Shown one piece after another: positions 1 through 9,884 of a stretch of DNA of 54,134 bases. Origin of the DNA: Candidatus Dormiibacterota bacterium (GTDB lineage Bacteria; Chloroflexota; Dormibacteria; Dormibacterales; Dormibacteraceae); contig PNAG01000029.1 of NCBI GenBank assembly GCA_003169845.1, positions 1 through 54,134 on the forward strand. Reading direction: 5' to 3'. The position numbers were made by a program, and so were the translations under genes. The stretch's first letter is position 1; the number at the start of each line of letters is the position of its first letter. A model generated the notes under the pieces. The model worked only from the letters and a program-made list of their open reading frames with translations. It did no database searches and was not told the DNA's origin.

Positions 1-256
1 CCCCTACACGTGGTCGCTGCTGCGCTCCATCCCGAGGCTCGACGCGGACGAGCGCGAACCGCTGAAGCCGATCGAGGGATTGCCTCCTGACATGATGCGG
101 CTGCCATCGGGCTGCAAGTTCGGGCCCAGGTGTCCGTTCGCGATCAAGCGCTGCGCAGAGGAGGAGCCTGAGCTTCTGCTCGTGCGCGACCAGCTGGCGC
201 GCTGCTGGGTGACGCAGGCCGGCACCTCTCTCAGGGAGTCCGCCGATGCCGGCTGA
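1..256 (+). CDS. Oligopeptide/dipeptide ABC transporter ATP-binding protein, C-terminal fragment
   Basis: Reading frame 2 is open from the left edge to TGA at 254-256; the 5' part lies outside the window. The visible 84 residues start [13 protein letters not shown], continue through [18 protein letters not shown] and end shortly after RCWVTQAG. This is the Cys-rich C-terminal oligo_HPY extension typical of OppD/DppD/OppF-type ATPases, which follows the nucleotide-binding domain. It overlaps the next ATPase gene by 11 nt, as expected for a DppD-DppF pair in an opp/dpp operon. The family call rests only on this tail and on its neighbour; the substrate cannot be told. Confidence 0.85.
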   Translation, partial: PYTWSLLRSIPRLDADEREPLKPIEGLPPDMMRLPSGCKFGPRCPFAIKRCAEEEPELLLVRDQLARCWVTQAGTSLRESADAG

Positions 257-1277
257 GGCTGTGGCGGGCGGGCAGGCCGCCTCGACCTGGACCGCCGCCG
301 CCCCAATCCTGGAGATTCGGGGCCTCACGACCTGGTTCCCGGTTCGCTCCGGCGTGCTCGCGCGCACCGTCGGCCAGGTCCGGGCCGTCGACGGGGTCGA
401 CCTCAGCATTCGCCAGGGCGAGACCCTCGGCCTGGTGGGCGAGTCAGGATGTGGGAAATCGACACTCGGCCGTTCGATTCTGCGCCTGGTCGAGCCCACC
501 GCCGGCGAGGTCGTGTTCAAGGGCCGCGACGTGCTCCGCATGGGGCCCGCGGCCATGCGCCGGATGCGGCGCGAGATGGCGATCATCTTCCAGGACCCGT
601 TCGCGTCGTTGGATCCTCGGCAGACCGTCGGAGACATCCTGGCCGAGCCGCTCGAGATCCACCACCTGAGGCGGACACGGCGACAGCGGCAGGAAAGGGT
701 TCGCGAGCTGCTCGACCTCGTCGGTCTCTCGCCGGACTTCAGCGGCCGCTACCCGCACGAGTTCTCAGGCGGCCAGCGACAGCGCATCGGCATCGCCCGC
801 GCGCTGGCGGTCGATCCCTCGTTCATCGTCTGCGACGAGCCCGTCTCTGCGCTCGACGTCTCGATCCAGGCCCAGATCATCAACCTGCTCGAGCGGCTGC
901 AGGATCAGTTCAACCTCACCTACCTCTTCATCGCGCACGACCTTTCGGTCGTGAAGCACATCTCCGACCACATCGCCGTGATGTACGTCGGCAAGGTCGT
1001 TGAGATCTCAACCGCCAAGGAGCTCTACCAGCGCCCGCTGCATCCGTACACGGGGTCGCTGCTCTCGGCGATCCCAATTCCCGACCCGGCGGTCGAGCGC
1101 AACCGCGAGCGGATCATCCTCAAAGGGGACGTCGCCTCCCCGGTCAACCCGCCGAGCGGCTGCCGTTTTCGAACGCGCTGCTTCAAGGCCCAGCCGCGCT
1201 GTGCGGAATCCGAGCCTCCGCTCGAGACAGTCCGGCTTGGCGACCACCTGGCCGCTTGTTATTTCCCTCTTGGATAG
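246..1277 (+). CDS. oppF: Oligopeptide/dipeptide ABC transporter ATP-binding protein (OppF/DppF type)
   Basis: 343 residues, the usual length. It supplies ATP hydrolysis for import of peptides or similar solutes through an inner-membrane ABC importer. Walker [10 protein letters not shown] is near residues 65-73, the signature SGGQRQR and Walker B FIVCDEP follow in the correct order, then the switch His in FIAHDLS. The C-terminal oligo_HPY region has [14 protein letters not shown]. The ATG lies inside the end of the preceding ATPase gene (11-nt overlap), so the two are translationally coupled and probably form the heterodimeric ATPase pair. The gene converges on a gamma-glutamyltransferase-like gene only 8 nt away; import of gamma-glutamyl peptides followed by hydrolysis is a possible link but is inference. 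Confidence 0.95.
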   Translation: MPAEAVAGGQAASTWTAAAPILEIRGLTTWFPVRSGVLARTVGQVRAVDGVDLSIRQGETLGLVGESGCGKSTLGRSILRLVEPTAGEVVFKGRDVLRMGPAAMRRMRREMAIIFQDPFASLDPRQTVGDILAEPLEIHHLRRTRRQRQERVRELLDLVGLSPDFSGRYPHEFSGGQRQRIGIARALAVDPSFIVCDEPVSALDVSIQAQIINLLERLQDQFNLTYLFIAHDLSVVKHISDHIAVMYVGKVVEISTAKELYQRPLHPYTGSLLSAIPIPDPAVERNRERIILKGDVASPVNPPSGCRFRTRCFKAQPRCAESEPPLETVRLGDHLAACYFPLG

Positions 1278-1285
1278 GAGCGGCG

Positions 1286-3097
1286 CTAGCGACCGGCCGC
1301 GTAGGCCTGCGCGCCGCGCGGGTTGGCGGCGGCGGACAACATGCCCGTCTTGTGATCGCGGCCGACCGCGCACAGGCGCCCCAAGGACCACGGGTCTGCT
1401 TCCACGACCTCGTGCCCTCGTTTTCGCAGCTCGCTCAAAACCGCTCCGTCGACCCGGGACTCGACGTACAGGCTTCCGGGATGCGAGGCATGCGGCGCGA
1501 ACGAACTGGGGAAGTGTGCGGTGTGAAACATCGGGGCGTCGATAGCCGCCTGCAGGTTGTGACCGAAGACGGCGTGCGCGAGGAAGAACTCGAGCGACCA
1601 CTGGTCCTGCTGGTCGCCGCCGGGCGTGCCGAATGCGAGCCTGGGTTCGCCGTCGCGCAGGGCGAGGGACGGGCTTAGCGTGGTGCGCGGTCGCTTGCCT
1701 CCCTCGAGCCGGTTCGGGTGATCCGGATCCAGGTTGAGCATCTGTGCGCGGGTGCCCAGGCAGAAGCCTAAGCCGGCGATGACGGGCGAGCTCTGCAGCC
1801 AGCCACCGCTGGGCGTGCACGCGACCATGTTGCCGTGGCGGTCAGCCGCCGCGACATGCACGGTGTCGCCTCGCACCTCGCCGACTGCCTGCGCTCCGGT
1901 GCCCGTCCAATGGCCTTCGGCCACAGCCTGGCCCGACGGCCGCGGTAGCCGAGGATTGCGTCCGGCGGGCCCGCCGGGACGGAGGTCGAGCGACGCTCTG
2001 CCGCCGACGAGCGCACGTCGCGAAGCGCTGTAGTCCCGAGCGAGGAGGTCATCCAATGGCACCGCCGCAAAGTCGGGATCGGCGTACCACGCCTCCCTGT
2101 CGGCGAAGGCGAGCTTCGCGCATTCGGCCACAAGATGGATGTGATCCGCCGAGAGAAAGCCGGCGGCGCGCAGCCCGAGTCCGTCGAGCAAGCGCAGCTG
2201 CTGGAGGAACACGGGTCCCTGACTCCATGGCCCGCACTTGGCTATGGTCCAGCCCTCGAAATCCGTGGTGACCGGTTCCTCGTGCCTTGCCTTGAACTCG
2301 GCAAGGTCGGCGCCCGCAAGTAGGCCCCGATGGGCAGTCCCCGAGCTGTCCATCAATTCGGTGCGGCAGTGACGTTCGACTGCCTCGGCGATAAATCCTG
2401 AATAGAACGCGCTCAGGGCAGCATCGATCTGACTCTCCCGCCCGCCGTTCGCCGATTCCCCCTCCCGCACCAGTCGCTGGTAGGTCGCGCCGAGGTCTGG
2501 ATTGCGGAACCGCGAACCGGGCTCCGGCCGGCCGCCTTGCAAGTAGACGGCCGCTGAGGTCGGCCAATGTTCGCGGAAGAGTCCCTCCACCATGGCGACG
2601 GCGTCGACGATGCGCGGCACCACGGGGTAACCGGCCTCGGCGTAATCGATGGCAAAGCGCATGACGTCGCTGAGCCGCCACGTTCCATGATCGCGGAGGA
2701 GCGCCATCCATCCGCCAAAGGCGCCGGGCACGCATGCAGAAAGCAGGCCGGTACCGGGGATGTCGTCCAAGCCGAGAGAGCGAATCAACTCGATGGTGGC
2801 CGCTTTTGGCGCGGGGCCCTGACCGCAGATGACCTCTATGCGGCCGCGAGATGCGTCCCAGAGCAGAATTGGGACCTCCCCGCCGAGTCCGTTCAAGTGC
2901 GGCTCGACCACCTGCAGGACGAACCCGGCGGCAACGGCAGCGTCGAATGCGTTACCGCCCTGCTCGAGCACTGCCATCCCACATTGAGTGGCGAGCCAGT
3001 GCGTTGAGCTCACCATCCCGAAGGTGCCCTTCAGCTCCGGGCGGGTGATGAAGGCCACGTCTCGATCATAGGGTCGAACCAACGATGGCCGTGTCAT
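1286..3097 (-). CDS. Gamma-glutamyltransferase family hydrolase
   Basis: Ntn-hydrolase proenzyme of the gamma-glutamyltranspeptidase family, about 603 residues from the ATG at 3097. The frame stays open upstream to a GTG at 3157, but family members start close to the conserved GMVSSTHWLA block, so the ATG was preferred. Family marks seen: GGNAFDAAVAAGF, a Gly-rich NGLGGEVP stretch, and GDTVHVAAADRHGNMV followed by TPSGGWLQSSP, where the Thr of DTV is the expected autoprocessing and catalytic nucleophile (about residue 412 from this start). The sequence resembles the divergent GGT-like subgroup rather than classic E. coli Ggt, so the natural substrate is uncertain. It lacks an obvious signal peptide. 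A decayed second copy lies at 8500-8820. Confidence 0.9.
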   Translation of the reverse strand: MTRPSLVRPYDRDVAFITRPELKGTFGMVSSTHWLATQCGMAVLEQGGNAFDAAVAAGFVLQVVEPHLNGLGGEVPILLWDASRGRIEVICGQGPAPKAATIELIRSLGLDDIPGTGLLSACVPGAFGGWMALLRDHGTWRLSDVMRFAIDYAEAGYPVVPRIVDAVAMVEGLFREHWPTSAAVYLQGGRPEPGSRFRNPDLGATYQRLVREGESANGGRESQIDAALSAFYSGFIAEAVERHCRTELMDSSGTAHRGLLAGADLAEFKARHEEPVTTDFEGWTIAKCGPWSQGPVFLQQLRLLDGLGLRAAGFLSADHIHLVAECAKLAFADREAWYADPDFAAVPLDDLLARDYSASRRALVGGRASLDLRPGGPAGRNPRLPRPSGQAVAEGHWTGTGAQAVGEVRGDTVHVAAADRHGNMVACTPSGGWLQSSPVIAGLGFCLGTRAQMLNLDPDHPNRLEGGKRPRTTLSPSLALRDGEPRLAFGTPGGDQQDQWSLEFFLAHAVFGHNLQAAIDAPMFHTAHFPSSFAPHASHPGSLYVESRVDGAVLSELRKRGHEVVEADPWSLGRLCAVGRDHKTGMLSAAANPRGAQAYAAGR

Positions 3098-3538
3098 CGC
3101 TGCATGAAGTCCGTAAGGCGCAGAGCTGGCAATTGATGCCCTCACTGCCGCGGGCACCGGGTTGCTGTCCGGTTGCTATCGCGCTGGACCAGTAGGGTTC
3201 CAAGCGCACCGATCTGAGTTCGCATTTTGGCTCCCCTTAGTGGACGCTCTTCGAACTTGGTTGCTGATACCGCGGCCGGAAATGCTTCAGACCGTTGACC
3301 GTTTCCGATTTCCTGCGAGCTTGCTGGCTGGGCCGGCGGTGGTCCCGTGACTAAAGCGGCCATGGGAGGGTTTCGACTCCCGATCGCTGGACCCGAAAGC
3401 CGCCGCACCGCAGCCATCGGTCAAGTCGCCGGTTTGGATAGTCATTCGTTTAAGTCAGCAAGCTTGTCCTTTATGAAGCGTTGAACGAGTGTCCGCCCCC
3501 CGCGTGCCGGCGGCCCAATGACCACCCAGGGAGGGAGA
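3098..3538. other. Intergenic region between divergent ggt-like and kelch genes
   Basis: About 440 nt separating divergently transcribed genes. No convincing ORF, RNA or clear -35/-10 pair was found on either strand. The only supported element is the purine-rich Shine-Dalgarno GGGAGGGAGA at about 3529-3538 directly before the GTG of the kelch gene. The promoters of both neighbours must lie here but cannot be placed by eye. Confidence 0.5.
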
Positions 3539-5491
3539 GTGAATCGATTCCTGAGCTCAGCGTGCTCGAAGCTGCCGGGCGTGATCGCGGCAACGACCCT
3601 CGCACTGACCGGAACTTTCGTCAACGCTGACGCTGCCCCGACACCGCTGAACTGGGTCCCGGTCAGCACGATCCAGGCGCCGGCGGGACGCGAATTCGCC
3701 GCGATGAGCTTTGATTCGGTCCACGGCCGGACCGTCCTGTTCGGCGGCATCGCCGCTCCATCCAACGGCACGTTCCCTCCGCCTCCTGCTTTTGCCGATA
3801 CCTGGCAATGGGACGGCTCCGCGTGGACACAGTTGACCCCGGCCATTTCTCCGCCGGGCTTGCAAGGGGCCGGCATGGCCTTCGACAGTGCCCGCGGGCG
3901 TTCCATCCTCTTCGGAGGAGCTCCAAGCTCGGCTGCACCCACCGCAGGCACGTGGGAGTGGGACGGCTCTGCCTGGACCCAGCTTGCTTTCAACGCGGCG
4001 CCGGCGGCCCGCTCGTTTCCCGCGATGGCCTTCGACTCCGCGCGCGCCCGCACAGTCATCTTCGGGGGCGCCGGCCAGGGCGGTGAGCTCGGCGATACCT
4101 GGGAATTCAATGGCATTTCGTGGACCCAGGTTTTTCCGGCCTCATCACCATCGCCCCGATTCGGAGCCGCCTTGGCCTTCGATTCGATCCGCAATCGGAT
4201 GGTCCTGTTCGGCGGGCAAAGCAACGGCGTACGCCTCGGCGATACATGGGAGTGGGACGGCACCACCTGGACCCAGATGAGCACGGCCTCGGGGCCATAT
4301 CCGCGGTCCTGGCATTCGATGGTGTTTGATTCTCAACAGGGCAAGACGATCCTGTTCGGCGGTGACTACCTCAGGCCCTATGCGCTTGGCCCGACCAACG
4401 ACACGTGGGAATGGGACGGCGGCCAGTGGACGCAGGACTGGACCGCAACGGATCCGACGCCCAGCCTGGGCCAGTCGATGGCATATGACTCGGCTCGCGG
4501 CCGGAGCGTACTGTTTGGCGGCACCAACGGGGTCTCACCTCAAGTGTCCTATAACGACACCTGGGAGCTGGGGACCGGCATCGCCACCCCCGCGGGCAAT
4601 CCCGCGGCCTCCTTCAGCCAGCTCGGTCCGAATTTCACCGACGTGCCGGTCGGCACCGCGAGCTACCCCGCTGGAATCATCCTGTCGAACACAGGCACCG
4701 GTCCCCTGTTAGTCGCGTCAATCACGACCACCGGGGACTTCTCGATCAGCCGCAACGATTGCCCCGTCGCGAACAACCCGCTCGCGGCAGGCTATTCCTG
4801 CTTCCTACTCGTGACGTTCACGCCAGCCGCGCCCGGCGACCGCTCCGGCGCCCTGGTCGTGACTGACAACGGTCCCGGTGGGAGCCAGTCGCTGGCGCTG
4901 AACGGAACCGCAATCGACACCGACCTCGCCCTGGCGGGCGTACCTGCAGGCATCACTCTCGACGCCACCGGTTCGAGCGGAGCCGTAGTGGCTTACGTCA
5001 CGCCAACTGCCTCCGACGAGGCCGACGACAGCCCGCCTCCGGCGGTGAGCTGCGCGCCGGAATCCGGCTTGACCTTCGCCGTCGGCACGACGACGGTGAC
5101 CTGCACCGCGAGCAGCGCCGATGACAACCCGGCGACCGTGTCGGCCACTTTCGCTGTGACCGTGCTGGTCGACCTGAACGTCGCCGCATCGGCGAGTCCG
5201 AGCGCCGCGACCACCGGGACCCTGGTCACCGGCACCGTCTCGGTGACCGACACCGGATCAGTCAGCAGGACCGCGACCGTGGTCCTCACGTTTGCATTCG
5301 ACAGCCCGAGCGGTGCCATCACCGTCAGCAGCACGAAGGCCATCGTCAAGTTGGCCGCGGGGCAGGGCGCAACGCGCACCATCACGTTCAAGGTGTCGAA
5401 GAGCTCTCCGCGCGGAACCTACTCGTTCATTGCAACGGCGTCCGATGTGACCGGGACCGTGAGCTCTACCGAGATCTTCACAGTCACATGA
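3539..5491 (+). CDS. Secreted kelch-repeat propeller protein with choice-of-anchor D and HYR domains
   Basis: 650 residues. The GTG at 3539 was chosen over the ATG at 3518 because a strong purine-rich ribosome site abuts it and because its N terminus (VNRFLSSACSK) aligns with the start of the downstream paralogue (MSRFMSSAAMK). A signal peptide (hydrophobic IAATTLALTGTFVNADA) predicts export. Domains in order: six kelch-like blades with repeated VLFGG and DTWEWDG-x-WTQ motifs (about residues 40-350), an ASPM/SPD-2/Hydin-like choice-of-anchor D domain (about 360-455), one HYR repeat (about 460-545), and a CARDB-like tail. No C-terminal anchor or sorting signal is seen, so it is probably released or loosely wall-associated. 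Function unknown; such proteins often bind carbohydrate or other surface ligands. The next gene overlaps by ATGA. Confidence 0.85.
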   Translation: MNRFLSSACSKLPGVIAATTLALTGTFVNADAAPTPLNWVPVSTIQAPAGREFAAMSFDSVHGRTVLFGGIAAPSNGTFPPPPAFADTWQWDGSAWTQLTPAISPPGLQGAGMAFDSARGRSILFGGAPSSAAPTAGTWEWDGSAWTQLAFNAAPAARSFPAMAFDSARARTVIFGGAGQGGELGDTWEFNGISWTQVFPASSPSPRFGAALAFDSIRNRMVLFGGQSNGVRLGDTWEWDGTTWTQMSTASGPYPRSWHSMVFDSQQGKTILFGGDYLRPYALGPTNDTWEWDGGQWTQDWTATDPTPSLGQSMAYDSARGRSVLFGGTNGVSPQVSYNDTWELGTGIATPAGNPAASFSQLGPNFTDVPVGTASYPAGIILSNTGTGPLLVASITTTGDFSISRNDCPVANNPLAAGYSCFLLVTFTPAAPGDRSGALVVTDNGPGGSQSLALNGTAIDTDLALAGVPAGITLDATGSSGAVVAYVTPTASDEADDSPPPAVSCAPESGLTFAVGTTTVTCTASSADDNPATVSATFAVTVLVDLNVAASASPSAATTGTLVTGTVSVTDTGSVSRTATVVLTFAFDSPSGAITVSSTKAIVKLAAGQGATRTITFKVSKSSPRGTYSFIATASDVTGTVSSTEIFTVT

Positions 5492-8475
5492 GTCGATTCA
5501 TGAGCTCGGCCGCAATGAAGATGTCGGGCGTCACAGTCGCCCTCGCGCTTTCGCTGACAGGCACGTTCGTTCACGCCGATGCCGCCACGACATCGCTGAA
5601 CTGGGTCCAGGTCACCTCGACTCAGGCGCCCGCGGGCCGCGCCTGGGCAGCCATGAGCTACGACTCGCTGCGCGGCCGCACTGTGATGTTCGGCGGCGCC
5701 CCCAATACCGGGTCCAATTTCTCCGATACGTGGGAGTGGGATGGGTCCACCTGGACCCAGAGGACTCCAAGCGCATCGCCGTCCGCCGTGTTGGGCGCTG
5801 CGATGGTGTACGACAGCAGCCGCGCCCGGTCCGTTTTGTTTGGAGGAGCCACCACTCCAGGCGCAATCACATCCGGCACCTGGGAGTGGGACGGGACGAC
5901 GTGGACCCAGCGAAGTTTGGCGGTGTCGCCGCCGGCGAGGTTCTGGCATGCCGCGGCGTACGACTCCGTACGAGGCCGCATGGTCCTGTTCGGCGGCGAT
6001 GGCCAGAGCGGGCCGCTGGGCGACACGTGGGAGTTCGACGGCGCGAGCTGGACGCAGAAGTTTCCGGCCACCTCTCCATCGCCGCGCTATGGACAGGCAA
6101 TGTCCTTTGACTCCGTCCGGAATCGCGTCGTCCTTTTCGGCGGCTTTGGACCGAACGGGCGACTGGGCGACACATGGGAGTGGGATGGAACCAACTGGAC
6201 CCAGCAGAGGCCGAGCACTTCGCCGTTTCCACGCTTCTTTGCATCGATGGCGTTCGACGCGCAGCAAAGCAAGTCGATCCTGTTCGGCGGCGATTACCTG
6301 AAACCCAACACGCTCGGCCCGACCAATGACATGTGGGAATGGGACGGCACCAACTGGATCCAGGACTACACAGCCGCTGTCCCCAGCCCTCGCTCGGCCC
6401 AGTCCATGTCGTATGACTCGACGCGCGCTCGAATCGTGCTCTTTGGAGGCACTGACGAGACTTTCTCGAATCCCTTCTATGGCGACACCTGGGAGCTGGG
6501 GACGGGGATTGTCACGCCTCCCGGCAATCCCACTGCGACCTTCTACCCCACCAGCGTGAACTTTGGGTTCGACAGCCTGGGCGTCACGAGTGGTCCTTTT
6601 GCCCTGAAGCTGTTCAGCTCTGGGACCGGGCCGCTGTTGATCACCTCGTTCTCGACGACCGGTGACTACGCCGTCGCCGGCTCTGACTGTCCGATCTCAC
6701 CCACGCCAGTGGCGGCCGGCACGTCGTGCTTCGTGTCGGTGTCCTTCACTCCAACCGCCGTCGGGGATCGCGCTGGCACACTGATCGTCAACGACAACGC
6801 GTCTGGCGGATCGAATTCGGTCGCTCTCGACGGGACCGGCACCGCCAACCCCGCAACACTCACGGTCAACCCCGCGACGGCGAGCTTCGGCGGCATGGCC
6901 TACATCACAGCCAGCCTTACCTCGAGCGTCGGGCCCATCTACAGCGCTTCGATTTCTTTCACGCTGCCCAACGGCGCCACGGCGACGGTTCAGACCGACG
7001 TGAACGGGATTGCGACCTGGCCTAACGCGAGCGTCGCAGGCATCAATCCCGGCTCTTACGCGGGGGGAATCCAGGCGAACTTCGCCGGCAACCAGGGTTT
7101 CCTCGGCACGTCAGCGGCCGCAACGCTCACGGTCAACCCGCCGCCGATTGACGGCGTTCTGTCCCTCAACGGCATGCCCGGCAACATCACCGTCAACGCC
7201 ACCGATTCGACCGGAGCGGTCGTGACGTACGCTGCACCAACCGCCGTTGACGAGCTGGACTTCACCTCGACGGCGTCGGTGAGCTGCGCTCCGGCCTCCG
7301 GCTCCACCTTCGCCATCGGCACCACCAACGTGACCTGCACGGCGACAGATATCGACGACACGTCCGCGGCGGCGACATTCACCGTCACTGTCAACGACGC
7401 CGACCTGGCCCTGACTGGTATGCCGGCCAACATCACTGCCGACGCCACTGGTCCGGGGGGAGCGGTCGTGACCTACGCCGCGCCGGCTGCGGCCGACGAG
7501 GCGAGCGAAAGCTCCGCCTCCGCGGCGAGCTGCACTCCGGCCTCGGGCTCGACTTTCGCGATCGGCACCACCACGGTGACCTGCACGGCCACCGACGCGG
7601 ACGACAGCCCGAACACGGTGAGCCAGAGCTTCACCGTCACCGTCAACGACACCGATCTTGCCCTCAGCGGCGTGCCGGCCACCATGACCGTCAACGCCAC
7701 CGGCCCGAGCGGAGCGGTCGTGGCCTATGCAGCGCCAACAGCCCTTGATGAGGCAGGCGACAGCCTGGCGCCTGCGGTGAGTTGTGCGCCGGCCTCGGGT
7801 TTCACCTTCCCGATTGGTACCACCACCGTGACCTGTGTCGCCAGCGATGGTGACGACACTCCGGCCTCGGCGACCCAGAGCTTCAATGTCACCGTGCTCG
7901 ACACGGACCTGGCCATCATCGGCATACCCGGCAACGTGACCGTGATCGCCACCGGATCGAGCGGAGCCGTCGTGACCTATGCGTTGCCGACCGCCGTTGA
8001 CGAGGGCGGCGATAGCCCGGCTGTGGCGGTTAGCTGCGCTCCGGCATCGGGTTCCACGTTCGCTGTCGGAACGACGACGGTGACCTGTACCGCGAGCAGC
8101 GCGGACGACAATCCGGCGACCGTTTCTGCCACGTTCACCGTGACCGTGCTGGTCGACATGACCGGCTCTGCATCGGTGAGTCCGAGCACCGCGACCACCG
8201 GGACCCTGGTCACCGGCACCGTCTCGGTGACCAATACCGGAGCAGTCACTAGAACCGCGACCGTCGTCATGACGTTCACATTCAACAGCCAGAGCGGTGG
8301 CGTCACCGTCAACACCACGAAGGCCGTCGTCAAGCTGGACGCGGGGCAGAGCGCGACGCGAACGTTCACGTTCAAGGTGTCGAAGAGCTCTGCGCGCGGG
8401 GCCTACTCGTTTGTTGCGACGGTGTCTGATGTGACCGGGACCGTGAGCTCATCAGCGACATTCACCGTCACCTGA
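5488..8475 (+). CDS. Secreted kelch-repeat propeller protein with expanded HYR repeats
   Basis: 995 residues, a tandem paralogue of the gene just upstream. Start ATG overlaps the previous stop (ATGA), so translation is coupled. Architecture: signal peptide (VTVALALSLTGTFVHADA), six kelch blades (about 45-345, motifs DTWEWDG and VLFGG), a choice-of-anchor D domain (about 355-455), an Ig-like segment (about 457-545), four HYR repeats (554-888) and a CARDB-like C-terminal domain (889-995). The upstream copy has one HYR repeat and lacks the Ig-like segment, so the extra length comes from insertion of Ig/HYR modules between conserved ends. Each HYR repeat keeps paired cysteines in VSCAPASG and TTVTCTA contexts, likely a disulfide. 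No membrane anchor. Probably an extracellular adhesion or binding protein; no enzyme motif seen. Confidence 0.85.
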   Translation: MSRFMSSAAMKMSGVTVALALSLTGTFVHADAATTSLNWVQVTSTQAPAGRAWAAMSYDSLRGRTVMFGGAPNTGSNFSDTWEWDGSTWTQRTPSASPSAVLGAAMVYDSSRARSVLFGGATTPGAITSGTWEWDGTTWTQRSLAVSPPARFWHAAAYDSVRGRMVLFGGDGQSGPLGDTWEFDGASWTQKFPATSPSPRYGQAMSFDSVRNRVVLFGGFGPNGRLGDTWEWDGTNWTQQRPSTSPFPRFFASMAFDAQQSKSILFGGDYLKPNTLGPTNDMWEWDGTNWIQDYTAAVPSPRSAQSMSYDSTRARIVLFGGTDETFSNPFYGDTWELGTGIVTPPGNPTATFYPTSVNFGFDSLGVTSGPFALKLFSSGTGPLLITSFSTTGDYAVAGSDCPISPTPVAAGTSCFVSVSFTPTAVGDRAGTLIVNDNASGGSNSVALDGTGTANPATLTVNPATASFGGMAYITASLTSSVGPIYSASISFTLPNGATATVQTDVNGIATWPNASVAGINPGSYAGGIQANFAGNQGFLGTSAAATLTVNPPPIDGVLSLNGMPGNITVNATDSTGAVVTYAAPTAVDELDFTSTASVSCAPASGSTFAIGTTNVTCTATDIDDTSAAATFTVTVNDADLALTGMPANITADATGPGGAVVTYAAPAAADEASESSASAASCTPASGSTFAIGTTTVTCTATDADDSPNTVSQSFTVTVNDTDLALSGVPATMTVNATGPSGAVVAYAAPTALDEAGDSLAPAVSCAPASGFTFPIGTTTVTCVASDGDDTPASATQSFNVTVLDTDLAIIGIPGNVTVIATGSSGAVVTYALPTAVDEGGDSPAVAVSCAPASGSTFAVGTTTVTCTASSADDNPATVSATFTVTVLVDMTGSASVSPSTATTGTLVTGTVSVTNTGAVTRTATVVMTFTFNSQSGGVTVNTTKAVVKLDAGQSATRTFTFKVSKSSARGAYSFVATVSDVTGTVSSSATFTVT
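7147..8151 (+). repeat. Four tandem HYR-domain coding repeats
   Basis: Four units start at 7147, 7396, 7648 and 7900 (249, 252 and 252 nt apart) and end at 8151. Each encodes about 84 residues with the pattern DxDLAL-G-P-ATG-GAVVTYA-PTA-DE, SCAPASG-TFAIGTTTVTCTA and a closing TVTV. The units are similar but not identical, so the expansion is not very recent. Antisense ORFs of matching period arise from the same codon pattern and are not genes. Confidence 0.85.
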
Positions 8476-8499
8476 GATCTACATCAGCGGTCCGCTGAC

Positions 8500-8820
8500 A
8501 CTGCCGAAAGCGGGAAATCTGCGGCCCTTGGTATCACGTGGCATCGAAAGGACGGCACAGCGTCCGTCGCAGGAGGTCCCCCGGGGGCGGAAGAGTCCCT
8601 CCGCCATGGCGACAGCGTCAGCGATGCGCGTCATCACGGCGTAACCGGCCTCGGCGTAATCGATGGCGAAACGCATAACGTCAGCCAGCCGCAACGTTCC
8701 GTGATCCCGCAAGAGCGTCGATGAGCGCTCGGGGGGATCGGGGTACCTCGACTGGTGGAGTTGTCCACCGGCTGCCACGGCGGACTCGAACCACATAGCT
8801 ACGCCATGCCTGGTGTTCAT
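8500..8820 (-). pseudogene. Decayed gamma-glutamyltransferase gene fragment
   Basis: The minus strand encodes LLRDHGTLRLADVMRFAIDY and then a segment ending AVAMAEGLFR, a close match to residues 153-195 of the intact GGT-like protein at 1286-3097. At DNA level about 130 nt (8590-8718) match 2577-2705 at roughly 80-85 percent by eye. Upstream, NTRHGVAMWF and ESAVAAGGQL look like remains of the N-terminal STHWLA and FDAAVAAG blocks, so the interval between them has been deleted. Downstream similarity fades near 8500 and no catalytic Thr region exists. It cannot encode an active enzyme. It sits just after the kelch pair. Confidence 0.7.
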
Positions 8821-9187
8821 CGGGTCGAGGGCCCGCGCGCTTCTCCTCCCCACATCGAACCTAAAACGATGGTTCTTGCGAGCCGCCGGGCCGGACTCAG
8901 GCCGCGGGGAGGTGGAAGGCGATGTCTTGAAGTGCCTCCGACCGGCTACACAGCCAGACCCTCCGCGCACGGCTGCTGCCGTTCAATCGCCGGCGCCACT
9001 TCTGCAGAAAAGGAGTGCGCAAAATTTGTAATGCAGCAAAACACCGAATGTTGCTGACAGCGGCCCAATCCGAGTGCCACATTCCTCGACGTGCATCGTG
9101 CCAGAGAAACTCCGGCTCAGAGCCTCGATCAGCGCACGCGTGCCGCAGGCTTCAAGCGAGGTCACGGGCAACCTTCGCTCGCCAGTG

Positions 9188-9436
9188 ATGGATGAAGCTT
9201 CCCGGCCACTCGAGGGCGAGGACATTGGAACCAGCCACTGGGAAGACGCCCGCCAATGGATGGGCATTTATGCCGATGTCCTCGAATTCAGGCTGGGAAT
9301 CCTCGATCGGGTCAGGCGCGATCTAAAAAAGCTGGAGCCGGTCCTGCAGAGGGCGGCGGAGGCGGACCTCAAGATCATCGAGAGCCAGATGGAGCCCTAT
9401 CAGATACGGCTCGAGCTTTGGTCACGACGCGTCTAG
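9188..9436 (+). CDS. Small hypothetical protein with helical C-terminal half
   Basis: 82 residues from the ATG at 9188; the frame is open further up to 9074, but the upstream part is low-complexity and lacks coding character. The protein begins MDEASRPLEGED and continues with an amphipathic helical stretch rich in charged residues (YADVLEFRLGILDRV, then KKLEPVLQRAAEADLKIIES), likely a short coiled coil. Family not recognised. No operon partner. Codon use fits a real gene, but confidence is moderate. Confidence 0.5.
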   Translation: MDEASRPLEGEDIGTSHWEDARQWMGIYADVLEFRLGILDRVRRDLKKLEPVLQRAAEADLKIIESQMEPYQIRLELWSRRV

Positions 9437-9884
9437 GATCCACGGCCCGTGGCTGGAATCAGCACGGCCATGGACGATTTCGAGCTGCCTGGTCCGCATC
9501 GCCCGCTGTGGCTGCATGATTCCAGCCGACGCCAGGCCGGCGGGCCATGCATTCAAGACGACCTCGTTCGGCGATGTCCGAGTGCCAGTGTATTGCTGCG
9601 TTGAGCACGACAACGCGCGAGACGAACTGGCGGTCGTTAAGAAGGGGCCAAAAGAGAACCTGACCGCCGGTTTGATCGGGGCCGACGGCCAGGGGGGAGG
9701 ACCGTGGGTTGTGGCGGACTCAGAGTGTCGCCCTCTGCTCAGAGGATCCCCCCCACCTTCAGTTCTGGCCCCTTAGACCCCTGTCCCCGCAGGCAGTATG
9801 GACCTCACTGAGCGCGCTTTCCGAACAGCGCTCCCTTTTCGAAGATCTCCTCCTCTCGGGCGGTGAACGTCCCTCGACTAAGCG
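9437..9884. other. Region without a confident gene
   Basis: About 450 nt between a small hypothetical and the minus-strand gene at 9885. A plus-strand ORF (9516-9776, 86 residues, containing VRVPVYCCVEHDNARDELAVV) and a shorter ORF from 9472 are present, but neither has a clear ribosome site or recognisable family. They may be remnants of a degraded gene. Nothing else is visible. Confidence 0.4.

Noticed and set aside
8765..8800. Sequence like a tRNA T-arm (GGTTCGAGTCC on the minus strand)
   Set aside because: No matching acceptor, D-arm or anticodon arm; it lies in the decayed ggt fragment.
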